NCBI RefSeq assembly: GCF_900240265.1
Contig: NZ_LT964739.1
Location: 1,629,803 to 1,643,864, forward strand
DNA: 14,062 nucleotides
Direction: 5' to 3'
Source: Galactobacillus timonensis
GTDB lineage: Bacteria; Bacillota_I; Bacilli_A; Erysipelotrichales; Erysipelotrichaceae
Shown here: positions 7,065 to 12,510 of the stretch, in pieces
Layout of the letters: each line of letters begins with the position of its first letter
How positions within the stretch are numbered: the first letter of the stretch is position 1
Position numbers and translations under genes: made by a program
Notes under the pieces: generated by a model
Database searches by the model: none
Seen by the model: only the letters and a program-made list of their open reading frames with translations
What the model was told of the DNA's origin: nothing

Positions 7065-8276
7065 ATGTCAAACTGCATTGTTGCACAGTCCGGCGGTCCT
7101 ACGTCCGTCATCAACGCTACGGTTGCGGGCGTTGTGAAAGCCAACCAGCTCAATCCGCTGTATGAGCATGTATACGGCGGTTTGAATGGAATCGAAGGCA
7201 TTCTTGCGGAGCGTTTCGTTGATCTGACCAACATGAGCGATGAGGAGAACCTGGTTCTTCGTCAGACGCCGTCTTCCGCTCTGGGGTCCTGCCGTTATAA
7301 GCTGAAGCGTGATAATGTTGCGGATTTCGAGAAGATCATCGCAATCATGGACAAGTATGACATTGAGACGATGTTCTATACGGGTGGAAATGATTCGATG
7401 GATACGGTCGCGGCTCTGAGTGAGTATGCCCGTAAGCATAACATTACGAATCATCGTTTTGTCGGCTGCCCGAAGACGGTTGATAACGATCTGATGATCA
7501 CGGATCACTGCCCGGGATTTGCGTCTGCGGCGAAGTTCATTGCGACGACGGCACTTCAGTCTTGGCTGGATGTCAATGTTTATCCGGCTTCCCGTCAGGA
7601 AGTGTTCATTCTTGAGACAATGGGCCGTGATGCGGGCTGGCTGGCCGCAAGCGCTTGCCTGTCGGGGCATGTGGATGTCCTGATTGTTCCGGAAGTTCCG
7701 TTTGACAAGGAAAAGGTTCTTGCCCGTATCAAGAGAATCGTTGATGAGAAGGCAAAGTGCTATGTCGTTGTTTCGGAAGGTGCGCGCTATGCGGATGGCA
7801 CGTATCTGGCAGCCGGTGAGGCAAAGAACGATAAGTTCGGTCATGCGGTACTCGGCGGTGCAGCCAAGGCTCTGGAAGCGATGATTCTGGAGGCAGGTGT
7901 TGCGCCCCGCTGCAAGGTACAGGATCTTTCGACCGCTCAGCGCTGCCATGCGACGGAGCAGTCGCTGGTTGATGTGACGGAGTCCTTCAACCTCGGCATG
8001 AGCGCTCATATGCATACGGCGGATAAGAACTTCACGGGTAAGATGGTTGGCATCAAGCGCCGTCCGGGGGAGAAGTATGATGTTGAGTACTTCGCAATCG
8101 ATGCGGACAAGGTCGCAAACTATGTCAAGAACTTCCCGAAGGAGTGGCTGCTGGATGATTATGCGGGTCTGAAGCAGGAGGGCTATGATTATCTGCGTCC
8201 GCTGATTCAGGGTACGCCGGTCATCATCTACAAGGATGGTCTGCCTGCCTACGTTACGCCGTATTACATGCGGTAA
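7065..8276 (+). CDS. pfp: Pyrophosphate-dependent phosphofructokinase (PPi-PFK)
   Basis: The enzyme phosphorylates fructose-6-phosphate to fructose-1,6-bisphosphate in glycolysis, reversibly if PPi is the donor. The 403-residue product has the N-terminal phosphate-binding turn AQSGGPTSVINAT (7-19), GGNDS at 107-111, CPKTVDND at 135-142 and METMGRDAGW-like LETMGRDAGW (183-192). In ATP enzymes the second motif is GGDGS and the third GTIDND. Here Asp replaces the Gly that leaves room for ATP, and Lys precedes TVDND, both known marks of PPi-type PFKs. The first Asp of GGDDS is Asn here, a variant I believe also occurs in clostridial relatives. Donor specificity is inferred from these residues. 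The gene is monocistronic, with its own promoter and a strong terminator. Confidence 0.9.
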   Translation: MSNCIVAQSGGPTSVINATVAGVVKANQLNPLYEHVYGGLNGIEGILAERFVDLTNMSDEENLVLRQTPSSALGSCRYKLKRDNVADFEKIIAIMDKYDIETMFYTGGNDSMDTVAALSEYARKHNITNHRFVGCPKTVDNDLMITDHCPGFASAAKFIATTALQSWLDVNVYPASRQEVFILETMGRDAGWLAASACLSGHVDVLIVPEVPFDKEKVLARIKRIVDEKAKCYVVVSEGARYADGTYLAAGEAKNDKFGHAVLGGAAKALEAMILEAGVAPRCKVQDLSTAQRCHATEQSLVDVTESFNLGMSAHMHTADKNFTGKMVGIKRRPGEKYDVEYFAIDADKVANYVKNFPKEWLLDDYAGLKQEGYDYLRPLIQGTPVIIYKDGLPAYVTPYYMR

Positions 8277-8315
8277 TATCGTTCAATAGAGACACAATTA
8301 CGGAAACAGAAGAAG

Positions 8316-8342
8316 CCGGGTCAGTGCTGATCCGGTTTTTTT
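8316..8342 (+). terminator. pfp intrinsic terminator
   Basis: An 8-bp stem, CCGGGTCA at 8316-8323 with TGATCCGG at 8328-8335 (one G-T pair) and loop GTGC, is followed by seven T residues (8336-8342). It is 40 bases after the pfp stop. Confidence 0.92.
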
Positions 8343-8364
8343 CATCTTCACGGTAAGGAAGACG

Positions 8365-8391
8365 CAAAAGAAAAGCAGGAGAAACTCCTGC
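8365..8391 (-). terminator. Terminator of the minus-strand small membrane protein gene
   Basis: A perfect 7-bp stem (GCAGGAG at 8375-8381, CTCCTGC at 8385-8391, loop of three) is followed on the minus strand by TTTTCTTTT (8374 down to 8366). It lies 14 bases beyond the stop of the 8405-8611 gene and faces the pfp terminator. Confidence 0.88.
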
Positions 8392-8404
8392 CGGTAGAAC
8401 ATAA

Positions 8405-8611
8405 TCAGGAACCGAGGCCGCCGATGACCTTGATGACTACAAAGATGATGGCAATCCAGATCAGGGTGCGAAGAACGGATCCGATGATGCCGGACATGCC
8501 GGTATGCATGCGTGCACGGTCTTCGGCCATGATTTCTTCTTCTTTGACTTTTTCTTCTTCGTCCAGTTCACGGTCTTCGTTGCGGCGGACAAATTCTTTC
8601 AGATCTTGCAT
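8405..8611 (-). CDS. Small single-pass membrane protein, unknown function
   Basis: I do not recognise this 68-residue protein as a named family. Residues 1-35 are highly charged (MQDLKEFVRRNEDRELDEEE and onward, likely helical). Residues about 41-64 form one hydrophobic segment (GIIGSVLRTLIWIAIIFVVIKVIG). The C-terminal tail is GGLGS. It is probably a one-pass membrane protein with a cytoplasmic acidic N-terminus. The gene is credible because GAGGT lies four bases before the ATG on the minus strand and its own terminator follows directly. It is chromosomal, not part of the element. A weak -10 (TAGAAT, minus strand of 8630-8635) lies upstream. The plus-strand open frame over the same bases is rejected. 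Confidence 0.7.
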   Translation of the reverse strand: MQDLKEFVRRNEDRELDEEEKVKEEEIMAEDRARMHTGMSGIIGSVLRTLIWIAIIFVVIKVIGGLGS

Positions 8612-8781
8612 AAGTACCTCGACAGGGTTATTCTAATCGCTAACTTCAGACGGTTGTATCAGAATCGAAATAATCTACTATGTGTCGATATCTTCCAGTA
8701 TGCAGTGAAGGGAGCGAGAATATGAAATTAACCCCGTTTTTTTGACCCCAAATCACGGAAAAGTGATGTAAATGGTAAAAG

Positions 8782-8816
8782 AAAACCGCCTGGAAACGGA
8801 CTTTCTAAGCGGTTTT
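8782..8816 (-). terminator. Terminator of the interrupted tRNA-Ser gene
   Basis: AAAACCGC (8782-8789) pairs perfectly with GCGGTTTT (8809-8816). An inner stem (8791-8796 with 8802-8807, one G-T pair) extends it after one mismatch. On the minus strand it is followed by TTTTCTTTT, and it begins eight bases after the tRNA CCA end, as tRNA gene terminators usually do. A T run on the plus side (8813-8817) may let it work both ways, so it may also stop integrase transcripts. Confidence 0.8.
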
Positions 8817-8823
8817 TATAGTA

Positions 8824-8837
8824 TGGCGGAGAAGGAG
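8824..8837 (-). other. attL: Left attachment site: tRNA-Ser 3' end remnant
   Basis: Read on the minus strand, 8837 to 8824 gives CTCCTTCTCCGCCA. That is the last three bases of a T-stem, the seven-base acceptor strand CTTCTCC, discriminator G and CCA, exactly as in Firmicute tRNA-Ser genes whose 5' end is GGAGAAG. Upstream on the minus strand (from 8838) the sequence is no longer tRNA: no T-loop and no matching 5' half. The terminator follows on the other side. The orientation fits integration into a minus-strand tRNA gene: the original 3' core stays next to host DNA on the left, with phage DNA starting at its right. The exact core length cannot be fixed without the right end. Confidence 0.75.
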
Positions 8838-8959
8838 CCATTTAATACATCTTATAGTTCACCTGTAAAAATGCCATAATTTTTGATTATTATGCGCTTT
8901 TCCATCAGCTTTTTTGGAGAACTTACATGCGGTCACTATTTGTTCATTTGCGGTTCGAT

Positions 8960-8979
8960 GCACGAAATTTGCACGAAAT
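8960..8979 (+). repeat. Tandem GCACGAAAT repeat, candidate integrase arm sites
   Basis: GCACGAAAT occurs at 8960-8968 and again at 8971-8979, giving an 11-bp period close to one helical turn. The pair abuts the integrase stop codon and lies about 120 bases from the tRNA core. Tyrosine integrases with an N-terminal arm-binding domain commonly bind short direct repeats in such a position. Only position and form support the role. Confidence 0.45.
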
Positions 8980-10125
8980 CTATACCTTCCGGTTGTTCAG
9001 TGCTTCTTCGCGTTCTGCTTCCGAGGATCGAGCATAGTCCAGAGACTGGCCAAAGGAAGCATGGCCAAGGATGTCCTGTACGGTACGAGGTGCAACATTC
9101 GCCTGGATCAGAGAGGTTGACATGCTGTGCCGGCACATATACATATTGAACTTTACGCCAGCACGCTTCGCGGTATGAAAGACGAAGGTTGATAAGGTTG
9201 ATATTTCAAAGGGCAGACCATCGGCATCATAGAACAGGTGCTCATCTGGGAGATCCTGCAGCATCTTTTCTACGATCGGCATCAGCTCATCACAGATCGG
9301 AATGATCCGAATGCTGTTGACGGTCTTCGTGGCCACGATCTGGCGCATTTCCGAGCCAGTAGAGCCAACGGCCTTGCTGACTGATATAAATCTACCTGCG
9401 AGGTTAAAATCGCTCCTATTCAGCGCGAATGCCTCCGACGGGCGCATTCCTGTGTACCACATGACGTACAGTGCGTATATGATCCGCTTCTTCCGGTGCA
9501 TTCCCGTTTTATCGCGTGTGTACTTCAGACTTTTCTCAAGGAAGCTCATGTATTTCATGAAATCTTCCTCACTGATCGTGACAGGCTTCTTTTCAGCGGT
9601 TTCCTTCGGTTTCCGGTCCTTCGGGATAACAATCGAGAGAGTTTTATCAGCAACCGGGATCTCCAGCATGGCGGCCACACGATAGATCTGCCTCCAAACG
9701 GCCAGCGACTTCTGGGTCGAATCCAGCGAATAGTTATTGATGGAATAGTTGATTGATTCCTGAATGTCGGATGCCTTGATATCTGTGATCGGGACGGATC
9801 CGTACTTCTTGATGCAATGCTCATAGGATTCATCATGCCGACGCTTGGTCTTCAGAGATGAATTGAATAGCTTTGCTGTCTGCATGTACAGCTCATCTAC
9901 CGTCGGGCTGTGCCTGATCGTCGGCCCCTTCTGGATATCTTTTAACGCCTGATTCCGGATCATAACCGCTGCGGCCATCGCATCCGCTGCAGAAGGATAT
10001 TCCGCAACGTTAACATTCTTGGAGAAGTGATTGCGCTTCTTTCCTTCGCCAGCGTAAAAGATTGACACGTTCAAATAATGGCCGGTCTTGGTCTTCTTCT
10101 CGGTGATATACTTTTCGTGTTTCAT
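8980..10125 (-). CDS. int: Tyrosine-family phage integrase
   Basis: The enzyme catalyses site-specific recombination between phage and host att sites. The 381-residue product (start MKHEKYITEKKTKTGHYLNV) has an N-terminal arm-binding domain (about 1-55), a SAM-like core-binding domain (about 70-160) and a catalytic domain. The active-site set is Arg228 (TGMRPSEA), Lys267 (ATKTVNS), Arg332 (MCRHS), His355 (LGHAS) and nucleophile Tyr364 (LDYARSS). The first position of the HxxR box is Tyr instead of His, a variant seen in some relatives. The frame stays open upstream to a TTG at 10287, but that part has no integrase character and contains a terminator hairpin, so I use the ATG at 10125. The ribosome site is only a purine run (AGAAAGAAG). 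It lies next to its own attachment site, the tRNA-Ser remnant. Confidence 0.93.
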   Translation of the reverse strand: MKHEKYITEKKTKTGHYLNVSIFYAGEGKKRNHFSKNVNVAEYPSAADAMAAAVMIRNQALKDIQKGPTIRHSPTVDELYMQTAKLFNSSLKTKRRHDESYEHCIKKYGSVPITDIKASDIQESINYSINNYSLDSTQKSLAVWRQIYRVAAMLEIPVADKTLSIVIPKDRKPKETAEKKPVTISEEDFMKYMSFLEKSLKYTRDKTGMHRKKRIIYALYVMWYTGMRPSEAFALNRSDFNLAGRFISVSKAVGSTGSEMRQIVATKTVNSIRIIPICDELMPIVEKMLQDLPDEHLFYDADGLPFEISTLSTFVFHTAKRAGVKFNMYMCRHSMSTSLIQANVAPRTVQDILGHASFGQSLDYARSSEAEREEALNNRKV

Positions 10126-10210
10126 GTTTCTTCTTTCTTGCCCTTTGCGGTGGCACCCGCGGGGGCATTTTCTTATCGGATGAAAAGCCATTTTTGGCCT
10201 GGGTGAGAAA

Positions 10211-10238
10211 TAAAAGGATGCCTCCGGCAGAGGCATCC
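10211..10238 (-). terminator. Terminator between repressor and integrase genes
   Basis: A perfect 9-bp stem (GGATGCCTC at 10216-10224, GAGGCATCC at 10230-10238, five-base loop) is followed on the minus strand by TTTTATTT. No T run follows on the plus strand. It would stop transcripts from the repressor before the integrase gene and could act as an attenuator in the integrase leader. Confidence 0.88.
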
Positions 10239-10298
10239 AGTCAGCGGCGTATAGCCGATATAATTTGAACAGTGGCGCAATGGCCAAGATCCAACATT

Positions 10299-10327
10299 AT
10301 TCTTGCCTGAATTCTCTGCTTTGTCAA
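10299..10327 (-). promoter_or_regulatory. Putative integrase promoter
   Basis: On the minus strand a perfect TTGACA (10327 down to 10322) is followed after 17 bases by AAGAAT (10304 down to 10299, 4 of 6). It lies just after the repressor stop, so integrase need not depend on the repressor promoter. Transcripts from it would have to pass the terminator at 10211-10238. Confidence 0.45.
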
Positions 10328-10352
10328 TTTGGTAGAATAGCAAAACGTATTT

Positions 10353-10979
10353 TCATTTCCCCATCCTCAGGACCTGCCGGCCTAAGATCCGGAAGCACTC
10401 GTTTTCGGGAGAGATAATGATGGGCTGGTATTTGTCATTGGCGGGCATCAGCATGACAGATCCGCCGATCCGGGAGAATTTCTTACAGGTGGCAATGTTT
10501 TCATCAATGCAGAAGCATCCGATCTGGCCATTATCCAGTGCGGCTGTCTTCTCAAACACTAATAGATCTCCATCGAAAATCCCGACACCCTCCATCGAAT
10601 CACCGGAGGCGTACTGGGCGAAGTATTCAGCGGACTTGGAGGGGAGCATGGCAAGGGGAACGGAAACATGGCCAATCACTTCATCCTCAACAAAGAGTCC
10701 AGTGCCACAAGACAGGGCACCGTAGATCAGAATGTCTCGGACAGGCTCTTCATGAGGAAGAGATACGGAGACGTTACTATCTTCGATGCCTAAAATTATT
10801 GTGGGAGAAATGCGCAATATTTCCGCATATTTAGCAATCTGGGATCTTTTCATGTCTTTAATTGCACCAGTTTCCCATTTTCTAACAGTGCTTTTACCAA
10901 CCCCAACATAATTACCGACATCCTCCAGAGTCAATCCAAGCGCAAGACGGCGGGCTTTTAATTTTTCGTTTAGCGTCAT
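10353..10979 (-). CDS. LexA/CI-type phage repressor with S24 protease domain
   Basis: This is the likely lysogeny repressor. The 208-residue product has an N-terminal XRE helix-turn-helix (about 4-63; LTLEDVGNYVGVGKSTVRKWETG) and a C-terminal S24 self-cleavage domain. The scissile pair appears to be Cys91-Gly92 (ALSCGTG), and the catalytic pair is Ser128 (SGDSMEG) and Lys166 (IATCKKF), which aligns with LexA VARLKRF. Such repressors cut themselves when RecA is activated by DNA damage, which induces the phage. The ribosome site AGGAG is eight bases before the ATG. A promoter with an operator over its -35 lies upstream, so it is probably autoregulated. Its neighbours are integrase downstream and the divergent Cro-like gene. 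The choice of function is firm; the exact cleavage bond is inferred. Confidence 0.93.
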   Translation of the reverse strand: MTLNEKLKARRLALGLTLEDVGNYVGVGKSTVRKWETGAIKDMKRSQIAKYAEILRISPTIILGIEDSNVSVSLPHEEPVRDILIYGALSCGTGLFVEDEVIGHVSVPLAMLPSKSAEYFAQYASGDSMEGVGIFDGDLLVFEKTAALDNGQIGCFCIDENIATCKKFSRIGGSVMLMPANDKYQPIIISPENECFRILGRQVLRMGK

Positions 10980-11005
10980 AATAATTCTCCTATTTGAGTA
11001 TCCTC

Positions 11006-11034
11006 ATTTTATTTGTGGAGTGTCACATATGCAA
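11006..11034 (-). promoter_or_regulatory. Leftward promoter for the repressor gene
   Basis: On the minus strand TTGCAT (11034 down to 11029), a 17-base spacer and TAAAAT (11011 down to 11006, 5 of 6) form a good promoter. The start would be near 11000, about 20 bases before the repressor ATG. The -35 box lies inside the 11019-11037 operator. Confidence 0.7.
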
Positions 11035-11037
11035 CAC
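11019..11037. promoter_or_regulatory. Operator O1 over the leftward -35
   Basis: GTGTnnCATATGnnACAC at 11020-11037 is an 18-bp imperfect palindrome (14 of 18 symmetric positions). Its left 13 bases (AGTGTCACATATG, 11019-11031) recur with two changes at 11061-11073. The site covers the -35 of the repressor promoter, as expected of an autoregulatory operator. Confidence 0.6.
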
Positions 11038-11060
11038 GGCAAAGCAAAAAAGTAGATTAA

Positions 11061-11081
11061 AGTGTCATTTATGAGTTGACA
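11061..11081. promoter_or_regulatory. Operator O2 over the rightward -35
   Basis: AGTGTCATTTATG at 11061-11073 matches the O1 half at 11 of 13 bases, with the two sites 42 bases (about four helical turns) apart. TGTCA (11063-11067) and TGACA (11077-11081) form perfect inverted arms. The right arm is part of the consensus -35 TTGACA, so binding here should block the rightward promoter. Confidence 0.55.
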
Positions 11082-11104
11082 GCAAAAACCACATGCGATA
11101 CATT
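11076..11104 (+). promoter_or_regulatory. Rightward early promoter
   Basis: A perfect TTGACA at 11076-11081, a 17-base spacer and TACATT at 11099-11104 (4 of 6) lie 38 bases before the Cro-like start. It should drive the whole plus-strand early gene run. Confidence 0.65.
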
Positions 11105-11124
11105 TGAAGTATCCAAAAAGACAC
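11105..11124. repeat. 20-bp operator-like repeat, copy 1
   Basis: TGAAGTATCCAAAAAGACAC matches a second copy at 11342-11361 in 18 of 20 bases. It is a near-palindrome (GTATC with GACAC) and lies at the predicted start of the rightward transcript, 17 bases before the Cro-like ATG. It may be a binding site of the Cro-like protein; the sequence differs from O1/O2 in its centre. Confidence 0.5.
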
Positions 11125-11141
11125 AGAAAGGAGGGAAAGCC

Positions 11142-11354
11142 ATGAACATGAATCTGTTGAAGGCTAGAATGATCCAAAACAACACCTCTGCAGAAGAGCT
11201 GTCAAAAGCCATCGGCATCAGTAAAGCGTCTTTTTATCGCAAGATAAGTTCAAAGACGGAGTTCACGAGAGATGAAATTAGCGACATTTCGCGCATCCTA
11301 TCTCTCGACGCTTCTGATGTCATGGCTATTTTTTTTGGAAATGAAGTGTCCTAA
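11142..11354 (+). CDS. Small XRE/Cro-like DNA-binding regulator
   Basis: This 70-residue protein is almost all one helix-turn-helix domain. LLKARMIQNNTSAEELSKAIGISKASFYRKI (5-35) gives the helices, with SKASFYRKI as recognition helix, and a C-terminal helix pair (FTRDEISDISRILSL) completes the XRE fold. It is probably the Cro counterpart of the divergent repressor. The ATG at 11142 is chosen because AGGAGG at 11129-11134 is seven bases before it; the longer frame from 11076 would start in the -35 box. Operator-like 20-mers flank the gene, one before it and one over its stop codon. It is the first gene of the early run. Confidence 0.82.
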   Translation: MNMNLLKARMIQNNTSAEELSKAIGISKASFYRKISSKTEFTRDEISDISRILSLDASDVMAIFFGNEVS

Positions 11355-11361
11355 AAGACAC
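11342..11361. repeat. 20-bp operator-like repeat, copy 2
   Basis: TGAAGTGTCCTAAAAGACAC contains a perfect inverted repeat (GTGTC at 11346-11350, GACAC at 11357-11361) around six bases. It overlaps the stop codon of the Cro-like gene and matches copy 1 at 11105-11124 in 18 of 20 bases. There is no T run after it, so it is not a terminator. Confidence 0.5.
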
Positions 11362-11448
11362 GCAGAACCAGAAAAAAGGCCGCCAAGAGGCTGGCGACCA
11401 ATGATCTGACCGGATCATCAACATTATAGCCTCTAGAAATGAGGAAAC

Positions 11449-11634
11449 ATGGAATTAATTGAAGTTTCAAAGCTCAAAAGGCTGACGGCGGTGCGCGCAA
11501 GCGGAATTAAGACAGGCTACTGGTCAGCGCACAAGAAGGAAGAACTGGTGCAGAGGCTTGGCGAGTATGAAGACCTCGGATACAGCCCGGAAGAGTTAAA
11601 GGCAATGCTCCGTGATCGGGAGGCTGAATCATGA
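11449..11634 (+). CDS. Small phage protein, unknown function
   Basis: The 61-residue product carries KKEELVQRLGEYEDLGYSPEELKAML, a short helical motif of the (L/Y)xxYEDxGxxPEE type that is common at the ends of small phage early proteins. I cannot name its function. GAGGAAAC supplies a ribosome site before the ATG at 11449. The stop overlaps the next start (ATGA, 11631-11634). The 94 bases before it hold only a 6-bp hairpin (ATGATC at 11401-11406 with GATCAT at 11413-11418) with no T run. Confidence 0.7.
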   Translation: MELIEVSKLKRLTAVRASGIKTGYWSAHKKEELVQRLGEYEDLGYSPEELKAMLRDREAES

Positions 11635-12053
11635 CTACCAGCATCAAGGAACTGCCGGAGGCTCCAGTCACTTCCCTGAATGTAACGGTCAACACCGAAG
11701 CATTGGATGAGCGGATTGCCAAACTCACTCAGCTCGATTACCAGCTGGACAAGAAGATTTCTCAGCTGCAGCAGATGCCGTTCATGGACAGCGATGGCCA
11801 GTCATCAGGTGAGATGAAGATCTACACCACGGAGGAGCTGGCGAAGAAGCTCGGAAGATCTAAGAACTACGTCAGCAAGCTGTTCCGTCTTGGCCTGCTT
11901 CACGGCATGGTCATGGGGCCGTCTCACTTATTCAGTGACGATGATCTTCGGGAGTTCTGGGATACCTATCGGGGGTTCGATCTGGGCACTGTGCAAAAGA
12001 TGAAACTGGCCAAACAGATTGTGTCCAAGCAGGAAAAGGGTCGGAAAGACTAG
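11631..12053 (+). CDS. Helix-turn-helix protein, excisionase/MerR-like fold
   Basis: The 140-residue product has two parts. Residues about 15-50 are a probable coiled coil (TEALDERIAKLTQLDYQLDKKISQLQQ). Residues about 62-112 form a winged helix-turn-helix domain of the type used by excisionases and DNA-binding adaptor proteins: KIYTTEELAKKLGRSKNYVSKLFRLGLLHG, then a wing and FSDDDLREFWDTY. The coiled coil suggests it acts as a dimer. It could be the excisionase or an early gene regulator; the fused coiled coil makes a simple Xis less certain. GGGAGG at 11618-11623 lies seven bases before the ATG, which overlaps the previous stop. Confidence 0.78.
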   Translation: MTTSIKELPEAPVTSLNVTVNTEALDERIAKLTQLDYQLDKKISQLQQMPFMDSDGQSSGEMKIYTTEELAKKLGRSKNYVSKLFRLGLLHGMVMGPSHLFSDDDLREFWDTYRGFDLGTVQKMKLAKQIVSKQEKGRKD

Positions 12054-12070
12054 AAAAGAGGAAAGCGAAA

Positions 12071-12211
12071 ATGATGAATCAAGTAAATGACTTTATGAAT
12101 GAATACATCGGCGAGGACTGGAAGAATCTCGCGATTCAGTCGATGCTGATCGGCTTCGGGCTCTCATGCTTGGTGTTTCTCTTCACCGTGATGGTGTGCA
12201 GCGGGATCTGA
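12071..12211 (+). CDS. 46-residue membrane peptide
   Basis: A short frame of 46 codons starts MMNQVNDFMNEYIGEDWKNL and continues into one hydrophobic span (about residues 21-43, SMLIGFGLSCLVFLFTVMV), ending CSGI. GAGG at 12058-12061 lies nine bases before the ATG. It fills the gap between the HTH gene and the next gene, whose ATG begins two bases after this stop. It is likely a single-pass membrane peptide. I do not recognise a family; phage early peptides of this form are often unannotated. Confidence 0.6.
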   Translation: MMNQVNDFMNEYIGEDWKNLAIQSMLIGFGLSCLVFLFTVMVCSGI

Positions 12212-12213
12212 GC

Positions 12214-12510
12214 ATGACGGAAAAGGAAAGAAGAGAAGTATTCAACGATCCGGATAACTGGTCACCATCATTGGAGTTTCCATCCAATGGCATGATCAGA
12301 GTCTTGGCGTTCGAGCTCTATGGGTTGATGGTTTACAAGCTGCAGATTTACACCAGTGTGTTCTACTTGCTTGACAATCACACTCATGAATATGTGCCAG
12401 GCTGGGAGACGAAGTTCATGTTTCGTAGAAATGGTGAACAGCTTGAGCTCATCAGCATGACAGATGTCTGGAAGCTGATGAAGGAAGCAGAGAGGAAGGG
12501 AAACGAATGA
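12214..12510 (+). CDS. Phage protein, unknown function
   Basis: The 98-residue product starts MTEKERREVFNDPDNW and contains a beta-rich middle (GMIRVLAFELYGLMVYKLQIYTSVFYLL) and a charged C-terminal helix. I do not recognise a family. An in-frame ATG at 12166 lies inside the previous frame and has no ribosome site. The ATG at 12214 follows the previous stop by two bases, so translation is probably coupled. The stop overlaps the next start (ATGA, 12507-12510). Confidence 0.68.
   Translation: MTEKERREVFNDPDNWSPSLEFPSNGMIRVLAFELYGLMVYKLQIYTSVFYLLDNHTHEYVPGWETKFMFRRNGEQLELISMTDVWKLMKEAERKGNE

Larger units (their letters stand above)
8612..8979. other. Gene-free junction between chromosome and prophage
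   Basis: This 368-base stretch has no convincing gene. From left to right it holds the likely upstream region of the minus-strand membrane gene and a small ATCAC/GTGAT hairpin (8752-8756 with 8763-8767). Then come the tRNA terminator hairpin (8782-8816), the tRNA-Ser 3' remnant (8824-8837), AT-rich arm DNA and a direct repeat next to the integrase stop. A seven-codon frame with a fair ribosome site at 8722-8745 is noted but not called. Confidence 0.6.

Noticed and set aside
8424..8725. Plus-strand open frames over the small membrane gene
   Set aside because: They have low-complexity Ser/Phe/Arg content, mirror the minus-strand gene and have no ribosome site. The minus-strand gene has both a ribosome site and a terminator.
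8722..8745. Seven-codon frame (MKLTPFF) with a fair AAGGGAG ribosome site, seen first as a possible gene cut by the phage
   Set aside because: It ends before the tRNA terminator, so it lies wholly in host flank, and the insertion point is at 8824-8837. No downstream gene exists for it to act as a leader peptide.
10126..10287. Upstream TTG extension of integrase
   Set aside because: The added 54 residues have no integrase character, include a strong terminator hairpin, and no ribosome site precedes the TTG.
11355..11448. Hairpin ATGATC/GATCAT as a terminator after the cro-like gene
   Set aside because: It has only six base pairs and no T run, and the downstream genes need readthrough from the same promoter.
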